From: SZAS-103 sp964449135
GTDB lineage: Bacteria; Pseudomonadota; Gammaproteobacteria; Xanthomonadales; Xanthomonadaceae
Reading direction: 5' to 3'
Length of the DNA stretch: 9,822 bases
Assembly (NCBI GenBank): GCA_964449135.1
Contig: CAYUXZ010000063.1
Location: forward strand, 1 to 9,822
Under the pieces are notes generated by a model. It saw only the letters and a program-made list of their open reading frames with translations, did no database searches and was not told the origin of the DNA. A program made the translations under genes and the position numbers. Below, one piece after another: positions 1 to 6,474 of this stretch (the first letter of the stretch is position 1; each line of letters begins with the position of its first letter).

Positions 1-391
1 ACGCGAACGGCAGGATCCAGAACGACCAGTTGTTCATGCGCGGCAGCGCCATGTCCGGCGCGCCAATCATCATCGGGATCATCCAGTTCGCCAGGCCCAC
101 GAACGCCGGCATCACCGCGCCGAAGATCATCACGAGCGCGTGCATCGTGGTGAGCTGGTTGAAGAACTCCGGCTGGAAGAACTGCAGGCCCGGCTTGAAC
201 AACTCGGCGCGGATGCCCATCGCCATCGCGCCGCCGACCAGGAACATCACCAGCGAGAAGATCAGGTAGAGCGTGCCGATGTCCTTGTGGTTCGTGGACA
301 TGAACCAGCGGTGGAAGAAGCCTTCCTTGTGCGCGTGGTCGTGCGCATCGTGACCGTGGTCGGCGTGGGTATCGGCGGGTTGGGCGGCCAT
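1..391 (-). CDS. ctaD: Cytochrome c oxidase subunit I, N-terminal 130 residues (partial)
   Basis: Catalytic subunit of an aa3-type haem-copper oxidase in the cytoplasmic membrane; it reduces O2 to water and pumps protons. Only the first 130 residues are present and the gene continues beyond the left edge. Visible hallmarks are the segment STNHKDIGTLY (residues 32-42), a first membrane helix at about 41-60, and TTMHALVMIFG (81-91), in which His84 is the expected low-spin haem a ligand. This is followed by the family segment MIGAPDMALPRMNNWSFW (108-125). The ATG at 389-391 is preceded by an AGAGG-like ribosome site. Residues 9-27 are unusually rich in histidine (seven His). It lies 21 bases downstream of ctaC on the same strand, the usual order, so the two are probably co-transcribed. 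Haem a3/CuB ligands lie outside the window. Confidence 0.97.
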   Translation of the reverse strand, partial: MAAQPADTHADHGHDAHDHAHKEGFFHRWFMSTNHKDIGTLYLIFSLVMFLVGGAMAMGIRAELFKPGLQFFQPEFFNQLTTMHALVMIFGAVMPAFVGLANWMIPMMIGAPDMALPRMNNWSFWILPFA

Positions 392-412
392 GTGGGAGCC
401 TCTCGAGAAAAA

Positions 413-1315
413 TCAGTGCGCTGCCGCGGTGGACGCGGCGGCGGGCACGACGGATGCGGCGGCGGCAGGCGCAGCGGTCGAAGCCGCGGCAGGCGCATCG
501 GCGGCCTTCTGCGCGGCGAGCCAGGCCTTGAACTCGTCCTTGCTTACCGCCTTCACCACGATCGGCATGAACCCGTGGTCGCGGCCGCACAGCTCGGTGC
601 ACTGGCCGCGATAGACGCCGGGCTTGTTGATGCGCGTCCAGTTCTCGTTGACGATGCCCGGGATCGCATCCTGCTTCCAGCCCAGCTGCGGCACCCACCA
701 GGAATGGATCACGTCGTCGCCGGTGACCACGAAGCGGATCTTGGTGTCGGTCGGCAGCACCAGCGGATGGTCCACGTTGAGCAGGTAGGTGTTCTCGCCG
801 TTCTCGACGACCTTCTCCGGATCCAGTCCCGAGCCCAGTGCGCGCGTGCGGTCGGAGTCGCGGTCCAGGCGGCTCAGGAACTGCACGCCTTCGCCGACGT
901 ATTCGTAGCGCCACATCCACTGGTAGCCCGTGACCTTGACGGTCATCTCCGGGTGGCTGGTGTCGTACATCGCGAACAGTGTCTTGGTCGCCGGCACGGC
1001 CATCACGATCAGCAGTAGGATCGGCACCACCGTCCAGACGATCTCGGCCTTGGTGTTGTGGCTGAACTGCGCGGCGACCGCGCCCTTGGACTTGCGATGG
1101 TGCAACATGGACCAGAACATCGCGCCGAACACGATGATGCCGATCACCACACAGATGCCCAGCGTGAGGTTGTGCAGGTCGTAGATGCGCCCGGAGACAT
1201 CGGTCACGCCGGGCGTCAGGTTCAACTGCCAGCGCACGGGGTTGGCTTGGGCAACGCCGGCGGCGAGCGCCGCGAGGATCGCCGTGCCGGCGCGAAGTCT
1301 GGGGGCTGCTTTCAT
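413..1315 (-). CDS. ctaC: Cytochrome c oxidase subunit II (CuA subunit)
   Basis: 300-residue subunit that accepts electrons from cytochrome c at its binuclear CuA centre and passes them to subunit I. In order: a signal peptide with likely cleavage after AQA (residue 24), two membrane helices (about 51-70 and 93-110), the aromatic motif YQWMWRYEY (131-139), and a periplasmic cupredoxin domain. All expected CuA ligands are present: His204, Cys239, Glu241, Cys243, His247 and Met250, in GQCTELCGRDHGFM. No fused cytochrome c domain follows, so this is not a caa3 type. Residues 271-300 form an Ala/Pro/Ser/Thr tail of no known function. I chose the ATG at 1313-1315 because it begins the signal peptide and has an AGGA about nine bases upstream. 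The frame stays open to 1483, but that extension is Arg/Gly-rich with no family resemblance. First gene of the ctaCD unit. Confidence 0.97.
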   Translation of the reverse strand: MKAAPRLRAGTAILAALAAGVAQANPVRWQLNLTPGVTDVSGRIYDLHNLTLGICVVIGIIVFGAMFWSMLHHRKSKGAVAAQFSHNTKAEIVWTVVPILLLIVMAVPATKTLFAMYDTSHPEMTVKVTGYQWMWRYEYVGEGVQFLSRLDRDSDRTRALGSGLDPEKVVENGENTYLLNVDHPLVLPTDTKIRFVVTGDDVIHSWWVPQLGWKQDAIPGIVNENWTRINKPGVYRGQCTELCGRDHGFMPIVVKAVSKDEFKAWLAAQKAADAPAAASTAAPAAAASVVPAAASTAAAH

Positions 1316-1362
1316 TCGGACGATTCCTGATGCGGATGCGGCCTGGAAGCCCCCGACGGTGG

Positions 1363-1378
1363 CGTCGCGGCCGCGACG
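1363..1378. repeat. 16-bp perfect palindrome in the ctaC leader
   Basis: CGTCGCGGCCGCGACG equals its own reverse complement over all 16 bases. It lies 48 bases upstream of the ctaC start codon. It could be an operator for a dimeric regulator or an mRNA structure. In DNA this rich in G and C, one palindrome of this size in 10 kb could also arise by chance. Confidence 0.4.
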
Positions 1379-1427
1379 GAAGCGATTTCCGTTGCCGCCG
1401 ACCGCCGAACGATCCCCGCCGAGCGCC

Positions 1428-1442
1428 TCCGCCACTGGCGGA
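1428..1442. repeat. Short perfect hairpin at the predicted 5' end of the ctaC transcript
   Basis: TCCGCC (1428-1433) and GGCGGA (1437-1442) are perfect inverted copies separated by a three-base loop. If ctaC transcription starts near 1447, the hairpin would sit within the first 20 bases of the mRNA, where it could protect the 5' end. No U-run follows in either direction, so it is not a terminator. Confidence 0.4.
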
Positions 1443-1453
1443 AACAGCGCGGA

Positions 1454-1483
1454 ATTGTACCGTCGCGCGGCAAGGCCGGGCAA
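1454..1483 (-). promoter_or_regulatory. Predicted sigma-70-type promoter of ctaC
   Basis: Read on the minus strand there is TTGCCC (1478-1483) and, 18 bases on, TACAAT (1454-1459). The -10 matches consensus at five of six positions and stands out as AT-rich in very GC-rich DNA. Transcription would start near 1447, giving ctaC a leader of about 130 bases. Inferred from pattern only. Confidence 0.45.
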
Positions 1484-1560
1484 GCCGAAGCCGCCGCGTT
1501 TCCGGGCTCGCGCGGCCGCCGGGCCGCGCCCGCGCGGCGCGGAATCGCCGCGTTAGGCTC

Positions 1561-1566
1561 TATACT
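1561..1566 (+). promoter_or_regulatory. Predicted -10 element of putA
   Basis: TATACT stands in an otherwise GC-rich stretch 44 bases upstream of the putA GTG. No convincing -35 hexamer lies 16-18 bases before it (about 1538-1543 reads CGCGGA), so either an activator helps or the -35 is weak. Transcription would begin near 1573, giving a leader of just under 40 bases. Confidence 0.4.
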
Positions 1567-1600
1567 TTCGCCCCCGCCGCACGCGACCGTCCCCGCCCGC

Positions 1601-1604
1601 AGGA
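1601..1604 (+). promoter_or_regulatory. Ribosome binding site that fixes the putA GTG start
   Basis: AGGA lies six bases before the GTG at 1611. No in-frame ATG with a better site is nearby, and starting here gives the full N-terminal helical region expected of PutA. Confidence 0.6.
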
Positions 1605-1610
1605 AAGACT

Positions 1611-4600
1611 GTGACCGAGATCCTGCGTCCCGAGCTGCCCGTCGCCGGCGATCCGCTGCGCGAGCGCATCACCGCCGCCTGGCTGCGCGACGAAACCGAG
1701 CACGTGGACGAGCTGCTCGCGCAGGCCCGTCTTTCGCCGCAGGACAGCTCGATCGTCGAGCGCACCGCCGCCGGCCTGGTCGAGCGCGTGCGCGCCCGCG
1801 CGCAGCAGCAGGGCATGATCGAGGCCTTCATGCGCGAGTACGACCTGTCCTCCGAGGAAGGCGTGCTGCTGATGTGCGTCGCCGAAGCGCTGCTGCGCAT
1901 CCCCGACCAGGCCACCGCCGACAAGCTGATCCGCGACAAGCTCGGCGACGCCGACTGGGAAGCGCATCTGGGCAAAAGCGAGTCGCTGCTGGTCAATGCG
2001 AGCAGCTGGGGCCTGATGCTGACCGGCCGCATGGTCGGACTCGCCGGCGAAACGCGCGGAAATGCGATCGGCGCGCTGCGCCGGTTGATCGGCCGCGCCG
2101 GCGAGCCGGTGATCCGGCTCGCGGTGCGGCAGGCGATGCGGATCATGGGCCACCAGTTCGTGATGGGCCGCACCATCGCCGAAGCACTCGCACGCAGCCG
2201 CAAGGCCGAAAGCGCCGACTTCCGGCATTCCTTCGACATGCTCGGCGAGGGCGCCTTCACCGCCGCCGACGCCTCGCGCTACCTGCAGGCCTACCGTGAT
2301 GCGATCACCGCGATCGGCGCGACCAGCTCGGGCGGAAGTGATCGAAAAAGCGACGTCTTCGCCGCGCCGTCGATCTCGGTGAAACTCTCCGCGCTGCATC
2401 CGCGCTACGAGCACGCCAAGCGCGCACGCGTGCATGCCGAGCTCACCCCGCGCGTGCTCGAACTCGCGCAGCTTGCGAAGGCGCAGGGCATTGGCTTCAC
2501 GATCGACGCCGAGGAGTCCGATCGCCTGGAACTCTCGCTCGACGTGATCCTCGGCGCGTTCGCCGATTCCTCGCTCGCAGGCTGGGACGGCTACGGGCTT
2601 GCGGTGCAGGCCTACCAGAAGCGCGCACCGTTCGTGCTCGACTGCCTGATCGATGCGGCGCGTCGCGCCGGCCGGCGCATACCGGTGCGGCTGGTCAAGG
2701 GCGCGTACTGGGATTCGGAAATCAAACGAGCACAAAGCGAAGGCCTATCCGGTTATCCAGTGCTCACGCGCAAGCCGAACACCGATGTGAGCTACCTCGC
2801 CTGCGCGAAAAAGATGCTCACCGCAACCGATGCGCTGTATCCGATGTTCGCGACCCACAACGCGCACACCGTGGCCGCGATCCACCACCTCGCGCGCGGC
2901 CTGCACGGCGACTGGAGCGGCCACGGCCGCGCCGCGCCCTACGAGTATCAGAAGTTGCACGGCATGGGCGACGACCTGTACCGCGAAGTCGTCGGCAAGA
3001 ATCAGCTCGACGTGCCCTGCCGTGTCTACGCACCGGTGGGCTCGCACGAGGATCTGCTGCCCTACCTCGTGCGTCGCCTGCTCGAGAACGGCGCGAACTC
3101 CAGCTTCGTCAACCGCATCACAGACGAATCGGTTTCCGCGCGCGCGCTGGTCGCCGATCCGGCCGTCGTCGCCGCCGGCTTCGCCGACAAGCGTCACCCG
3201 AATATCCCGCTGCCCCGCGACTTGTACGGCGCGGAAAGGACCAATTCCATGGGCGCCAACCTCGCCAACGATCAGGACCTGCGCGCGCTCGCCGAGCGCA
3301 TCAACGCCGCGAGCGGCCCGTGGCACGCCACGCCGCTGGTGCCGGGCGCAAGCACGCACGGTACGCAGATCACCACGACCAGTCCCGCCGATCGCCGGCA
3401 GATGGTCGGCAGCTGGCTCACCAGCGACGCGGCGACCGTCGAGAAAGCACTCGTCAATGCGGTGGCCGCGCAACCGGAATGGGACGCGATGCCCGCCGCG
3501 GGCCGCGCGAAGATCCTCGAACACGCGGCCGATCTGCTCGAAGCGCGCATGCCCGAATTCATCGCGCTGTGCGTGCGCGAAGCCGGCAAAACAATTCCCG
3601 ACGGCGTCGCCGAAGTGCGCGAAGCGGTGGACTTCCTGCGCTACTACGCGAGCCGAGCGCGCGCGACGCTCGCCGAACCGATCAAGCTGCCTGGCCCCAC
3701 CGGCGAATCCAACCAGCTCGCGCTGCACGGACGCGGCGTGTTCGTCTGCATCAGTCCATGGAACTTCCCGCTCGCGATCTTCATCGGCCAGATCGCCGCC
3801 GCGCTCGTGACCGGCAACGCGGTGATCGCCAAGCCCGCGGAGCAGACCGGATTGATCGGCTTCGCGGCGGTGAAACTGCTGCATGAAGCCGGCGTGCCCG
3901 AGGCCGTGCTGCAGTTCCTGCCCGGCGACGGCGCGACCGTCGGCGCCGCGCTCACGCGCGATCCGCGCGTGGCCGGCGTCGCCTTCACCGGTTCCACCGA
4001 GACCGCACGCGCGATCAACCGCGCGCTCGCCGCGCGCGATGCCCCGATCGGCGTGCTGATCGCCGAGACCGGCGGCCAGAACGCGCTGATCGCCGATTCC
4101 TCGGCGCTGCCCGAGCAGCTCGTCAAGGACGCGATGACTTCCGCATTCAGTTCCGCGGGCCAGCGCTGCTCGGCCGCGCGCGTGCTGTTCGTGCAGGAGG
4201 ACATCGCCGACAAGGTGATCGCGATGCTCGCCGGCGCGATGGACGAGCTAGTGGTCGGCGATCCTGCACTGCTTTCCACCGATGTGGGTCCCGTGATCGA
4301 CGTCGATGCGCTGAAGATGCTTTCCGACCACGCCGACCGCATGGACCGCGAGGCGAAGCTCATCAAGCAGGCCAAGCTCGACGGCGCGGCGGCGAACGGC
4401 ACGTTCTTCGCGCCGCGCGCCTACGAATTGAAGTCGCTCGATCAGCTCACGCGCGAAGTCTTCGGTCCGGTACTGCACGTGATCCGCTACGCCGCCGCCG
4501 ACCTCGACCAGGTCATCGCCGCGATCAACGCGACCGGCTACGGGCTCACGCTGGGCATCCACTCGCGCATCGATGCGACGATCGAGCGCATCTCCTCGCG

Positions 4601-4805
4601 CGTGAAAGCCGGCAACTGCTACGTCAACCGCAACATGATCGGCGCGGTCGTCGGCGTGCAGCCGTTCGGCGGCGAGGGCCTGTCGGGAACCGGCCCGAAA
4701 GCCGGCGGTCCGCACTACCTCTCGCGTTTCGTCACGGAGCGCACGCTGACCGTCAACACCACCGCGGCCGGCGGCAACGCTTCGCTGCTCACCCTCGGCG
4801 AATAG
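1611..4805 (+). CDS. putA: Bifunctional proline dehydrogenase / L-glutamate-gamma-semialdehyde dehydrogenase PutA
   Basis: Oxidises proline to glutamate in two steps: an FAD-dependent proline dehydrogenase passes electrons to quinone at the membrane, and an NAD+-dependent dehydrogenase finishes the job, with the intermediate channelled inside the protein. The product has 1064 residues. After a helical N-terminal region (about 1-250), the PRODH barrel shows SVKLSALHPRY (Lys258), FTIDAEESDRLELS (Asp299), RLVKGAYWDSE, FATHNAHT and YAPVGSHEDL...VRRLLENGAN (Tyr473, Arg488, Arg489). These match functional residues known in Escherichia coli PutA. The aldehyde dehydrogenase domain (about 575-1045) has ISPWNFPLA, FTGSTE, AETGGQNA (Glu819) and the nucleophile Cys853 in SAGQRCSAA. 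The C-terminus from about 1025 is the conserved PutA flap (GPKAGGPHYL). No ribbon-helix-helix DNA-binding domain precedes it and no extra C-terminal domain follows, so it is a short, non-repressor PutA. It stands alone; no proline permease is adjacent. Confidence 0.98.
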   Translation: MTEILRPELPVAGDPLRERITAAWLRDETEHVDELLAQARLSPQDSSIVERTAAGLVERVRARAQQQGMIEAFMREYDLSSEEGVLLMCVAEALLRIPDQATADKLIRDKLGDADWEAHLGKSESLLVNASSWGLMLTGRMVGLAGETRGNAIGALRRLIGRAGEPVIRLAVRQAMRIMGHQFVMGRTIAEALARSRKAESADFRHSFDMLGEGAFTAADASRYLQAYRDAITAIGATSSGGSDRKSDVFAAPSISVKLSALHPRYEHAKRARVHAELTPRVLELAQLAKAQGIGFTIDAEESDRLELSLDVILGAFADSSLAGWDGYGLAVQAYQKRAPFVLDCLIDAARRAGRRIPVRLVKGAYWDSEIKRAQSEGLSGYPVLTRKPNTDVSYLACAKKMLTATDALYPMFATHNAHTVAAIHHLARGLHGDWSGHGRAAPYEYQKLHGMGDDLYREVVGKNQLDVPCRVYAPVGSHEDLLPYLVRRLLENGANSSFVNRITDESVSARALVADPAVVAAGFADKRHPNIPLPRDLYGAERTNSMGANLANDQDLRALAERINAASGPWHATPLVPGASTHGTQITTTSPADRRQMVGSWLTSDAATVEKALVNAVAAQPEWDAMPAAGRAKILEHAADLLEARMPEFIALCVREAGKTIPDGVAEVREAVDFLRYYASRARATLAEPIKLPGPTGESNQLALHGRGVFVCISPWNFPLAIFIGQIAAALVTGNAVIAKPAEQTGLIGFAAVKLLHEAGVPEAVLQFLPGDGATVGAALTRDPRVAGVAFTGSTETARAINRALAARDAPIGVLIAETGGQNALIADSSALPEQLVKDAMTSAFSSAGQRCSAARVLFVQEDIADKVIAMLAGAMDELVVGDPALLSTDVGPVIDVDALKMLSDHADRMDREAKLIKQAKLDGAAANGTFFAPRAYELKSLDQLTREVFGPVLHVIRYAAADLDQVIAAINATGYGLTLGIHSRIDATIERISSRVKAGNCYVNRNMIGAVVGVQPFGGEGLSGTGPKAGGPHYLSRFVTERTLTVNTTAAGGNASLLTLGE

Positions 4806-4806
4806 C

Positions 4807-4826
4807 CGGCGGCGCCGAATTTTTTC
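4807..4826 (+). terminator. Weak putA-proximal terminator-like hairpin
   Basis: Two bases after the putA stop, CGGC (4807-4810) pairs with GCCG (4814-4817) across a three-base loop, followed by AATTTTTT. The stem is only four pairs, so this is probably an accessory signal ahead of the stronger one downstream. Confidence 0.3.
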
Positions 4827-4834
4827 AGGCAAGG

Positions 4835-4860
4835 AAAAACCCCGCCGAGGCGGGGTTTTT
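4835..4860. terminator. Bidirectional intrinsic terminator between putA and fadL
   Basis: AAAAACCCCGC (4835-4845) and GCGGGGTTTTT (4850-4860) form a perfect 11-bp inverted repeat with a four-base loop. The GC stem is flanked by an A-run on one side and a T-run on the other, so it gives a stem plus U-tract on both strands. It can end putA going right and the FadL-family gene going left. Confidence 0.9.
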
Positions 4861-4889
4861 CATGTTGCATGAAACGATGATGCGATCGA

Positions 4890-6242
4890 TCAGAAGGTGA
4901 ACGTGCCCGAGACGCCGAACAGGTTCGCATCGCCGTTGAACTTGCCGACCAGGGTCGAGCCGGTCGCGCTGACATCGGCGACGCTCGGCGACTTGATGGT
5001 GATGCGGCTGTAGCCGAAGTTCCAGTTGGCGTTCTTGCTCGGGTTGAAGCCCACGCCGAACGAGTACAGGTTGCGGTTGTTGTCGGGCAGGCGCGGATCG
5101 CGGAACGCGTCGTTGGTCGGGGTTTCGTCGTGCGCATAGCCACCGCGCAGCGTCCACTCCGGAGCGAACTTCCAGTCGAAGCCGATCGCGTATTCGGTCG
5201 AGTTGCTCCAGTGGAACTGCTCGGCCGACGGCGGCTGCACCGGATTGGAGAAGTGCACGTTCAGGCTCTGCAGCGAATCCCAGTTGGTGCGCTCGATGTC
5301 GGCCGATACCGAGAACGTGTCGTTGACCTTCTGGGTGATGCTCAGCGTGGTCACGGCCGGCGTATCCACGTCGGCGGTGAACGGCGTGTTGGTGAACAGG
5401 CTCGCGGTCGCCGGATTCAGCCCGAACACGAAGCGCACATTGGACGGCACCTGGAAGGTCGCATTGCCGCCGACGGTGTGGCTGATCTTGGAGCGGTAGT
5501 TCAGGCCGATATTGGTGTCCGGGGTCGGACGGAACAGCAGGCCCACGTCCCAGCCCCACGCATCGTCATTGCCCTTCAGGCGCACCGAGCCGTCGGCCGA
5601 CTGCGACTGGAACGCCGGGAACAAGCCCTTGTTCGCGAGGATCGCGCCAAAGTCCACAGCATTCGTCAGCTCGGCGTCGATGTGCTGGTAGATCAGGCTC
5701 GCGCCGGCCGAGAACATGTCGTTGAACTTGTAGGAGCCGGCGAAAGTGAGGTCCATCGTCTTCACGTCGGACTTGAGCGCCAGGTAACGGCCGACCCAGT
5801 TGTTGTCGTAATTGGTCTTCAGGCCGAACGGCGCGGTCAGCGAAGCGCCGAAGGTCCAGCCGTCGCCGACCGGCAGGATGAAGTGCAGCGCGGGCACGCC
5901 CGCAGTGTCGCCGGCGTTGCCGCCGTTGCCGCCGGTCAGCGGCGCATTGAATGGAGGAGGAAATCCATTGGATCCAGTAACGTTAGAGTGAAAGCTGAGG
6001 TCGATCACGCTCAGGTCGGACTGCAGGGTGGTGCTGTCGAACAGCGACATCATCGCCGGATTGTTGGCGACAACGGCGGCGTCGCCGGGTGCGGACGCCG
6101 AACCCGCATGGGAACGGCCCATCGCCTGCACGCTGTCTTCGCGGATCTGGAAGCCGCTGGCGAACGCCTGGCCGCAGGCCAGTGCGGACACGACGCCGAG
6201 GGCGAGCACGGAAACTTTTGCGGAACGGGAGTGATTGCGCAT
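4890..6242 (-). CDS. OmpP1/FadL-family outer-membrane transport protein
   Basis: 450-residue beta-barrel of the outer membrane; family members import long-chain fatty acids or other hydrophobic compounds by passive diffusion. A signal peptide ends in AFA (cleavage after residue 28), so the mature protein starts SGFQI, as is usual for FadL. Further family marks are AVVANNPAMMS (56-66), YDNNWVGRYLALKS (145-158), FRDPRLPDNNRN (380-391) near the end, and a C-terminal phenylalanine (FTF) as the barrel-assembly signal. The start at 6240-6242 is set by the signal peptide; only an AGAGAGA-like ribosome site precedes it. Residues 87-113 form a Gly/Asn/Pro-rich loop encoded by DNA with less GC than its surroundings. 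It is convergent with putA, shares the bidirectional terminator, and is divergent from gspA. The substrate cannot be told from sequence: fatty acids and aromatic hydrocarbons are both known for the family. Confidence 0.93.
   Translation of the reverse strand: MRNHSRSAKVSVLALGVVSALACGQAFASGFQIREDSVQAMGRSHAGSASAPGDAAVVANNPAMMSLFDSTTLQSDLSVIDLSFHSNVTGSNGFPPPFNAPLTGGNGGNAGDTAGVPALHFILPVGDGWTFGASLTAPFGLKTNYDNNWVGRYLALKSDVKTMDLTFAGSYKFNDMFSAGASLIYQHIDAELTNAVDFGAILANKGLFPAFQSQSADGSVRLKGNDDAWGWDVGLLFRPTPDTNIGLNYRSKISHTVGGNATFQVPSNVRFVFGLNPATASLFTNTPFTADVDTPAVTTLSITQKVNDTFSVSADIERTNWDSLQSLNVHFSNPVQPPSAEQFHWSNSTEYAIGFDWKFAPEWTLRGGYAHDETPTNDAFRDPRLPDNNRNLYSFGVGFNPSKNANWNFGYSRITIKSPSVADVSATGSTLVGKFNGDANLFGVSGTFTF
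5916..5933. repeat. Two tandem 9-bp units inside the FadL-family gene
   Basis: GTTGCCGCC occurs twice head to tail (5916-5924, 5925-5933). On the coding strand it encodes GGNGGN in an N-terminal loop of the porin. In-frame gain or loss of a unit would change loop length without a frameshift. Confidence 0.5.
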
Positions 6243-6474
6243 GTCAGTCTCTCTGGGATTGGTCGAGCCCGCGTGCGCGGGAGTGGAGGATTCGGGAAGT
6301 CCTGCGATCCGGCCGCTTGCGCGCTTTCCGTACCGCCCCGTACTCGACCCTAGTATGCATTAACCAATAACTAACAGGGAAGTAGCCGACCGGGGCCCTC
6401 GAGCGGCCGCGGCGGCCGGTTCCTGAGCCACCGGATTCAGGCTACAGTGCGGGCCCGCCCGCCTGTTTCGGACC
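6243..6474. other. Divergent intergenic control region between the FadL-family gene and gspA
   Basis: This 232-base gap contains the promoters of both flanking genes. About 6350-6382 is clearly AT-richer than its surroundings and probably holds the leftward promoter: on the minus strand CATACT (6352-6357) could be a -10, but I see no good -35. A very GC-rich stretch (6391-6420) follows, and then a TACAGT element for gspA. No gene is apparent. Confidence 0.5.
6443..6448 (+). promoter_or_regulatory. Predicted -10 element of gspA
   Basis: TACAGT lies 26 bases upstream of the gspA ATG; the only candidate -35 at 17-base spacing is a poor TTCCTG (6420-6425). A start near 6455 would leave a leader of about 20 bases with no obvious Shine-Dalgarno sequence. 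It is preceded by AGGC, as is the putA -10. Confidence 0.35.

Larger units (their letters stand above)
1316..1610. other. Divergent intergenic control region between ctaC and putA
   Basis: This 295-base gap separates two divergently transcribed genes. It holds a plausible leftward promoter for ctaC, a hairpin and a 16-bp palindrome in the predicted ctaC leader, and a TATACT element for putA; each is listed separately. Long reading frames cross it on both strands but encode low-complexity Arg/Gly/Ala/Pro sequence, as expected from GC-rich DNA, so I see no gene in it. Confidence 0.75.

Noticed and set aside
1316..1483. N-terminal extension of CtaC by 56 codons to an upstream start at 1483.
   Set aside because: The extension would bury the signal peptide, has Arg/Gly-rich non-conserved sequence and overlaps the predicted promoter; the ATG at 1315 has a ribosome site.
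1560..3884. Two long minus-strand open frames (391 and 379 codons) opposite putA.
   Set aside because: No family resemblance, biased composition and no sensible ribosome sites; PutA on the other strand has conserved catalytic motifs throughout. Lack of stop codons follows from GC content.
4861..4889. Possible extra hairpin just after the FadL-family gene (CATG...CATG and a CGATCG centre).
   Set aside because: The inverted matches are short and imperfect, with no U-run; the adjacent bidirectional terminator explains transcription ending.
5130..6353. A 407-codon plus-strand open frame opposite the FadL-family gene.
   Set aside because: Arg/Gly/Val-rich shadow of a gene with a clear signal peptide and barrel motifs on the minus strand.
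6393..6410. A run of rare-cutter sites (GGGCCC, CTCGAG, GCGGCCGC overlapping end to end) resembling a cloning polylinker, raising the possibility of vector or linker carry-over.
   Set aside because: The flanks continue as natural intergenic sequence with no other vector features, and such GC palindromes arise easily at this composition. Assembly contamination cannot be excluded without reads, but I do not think it likely.
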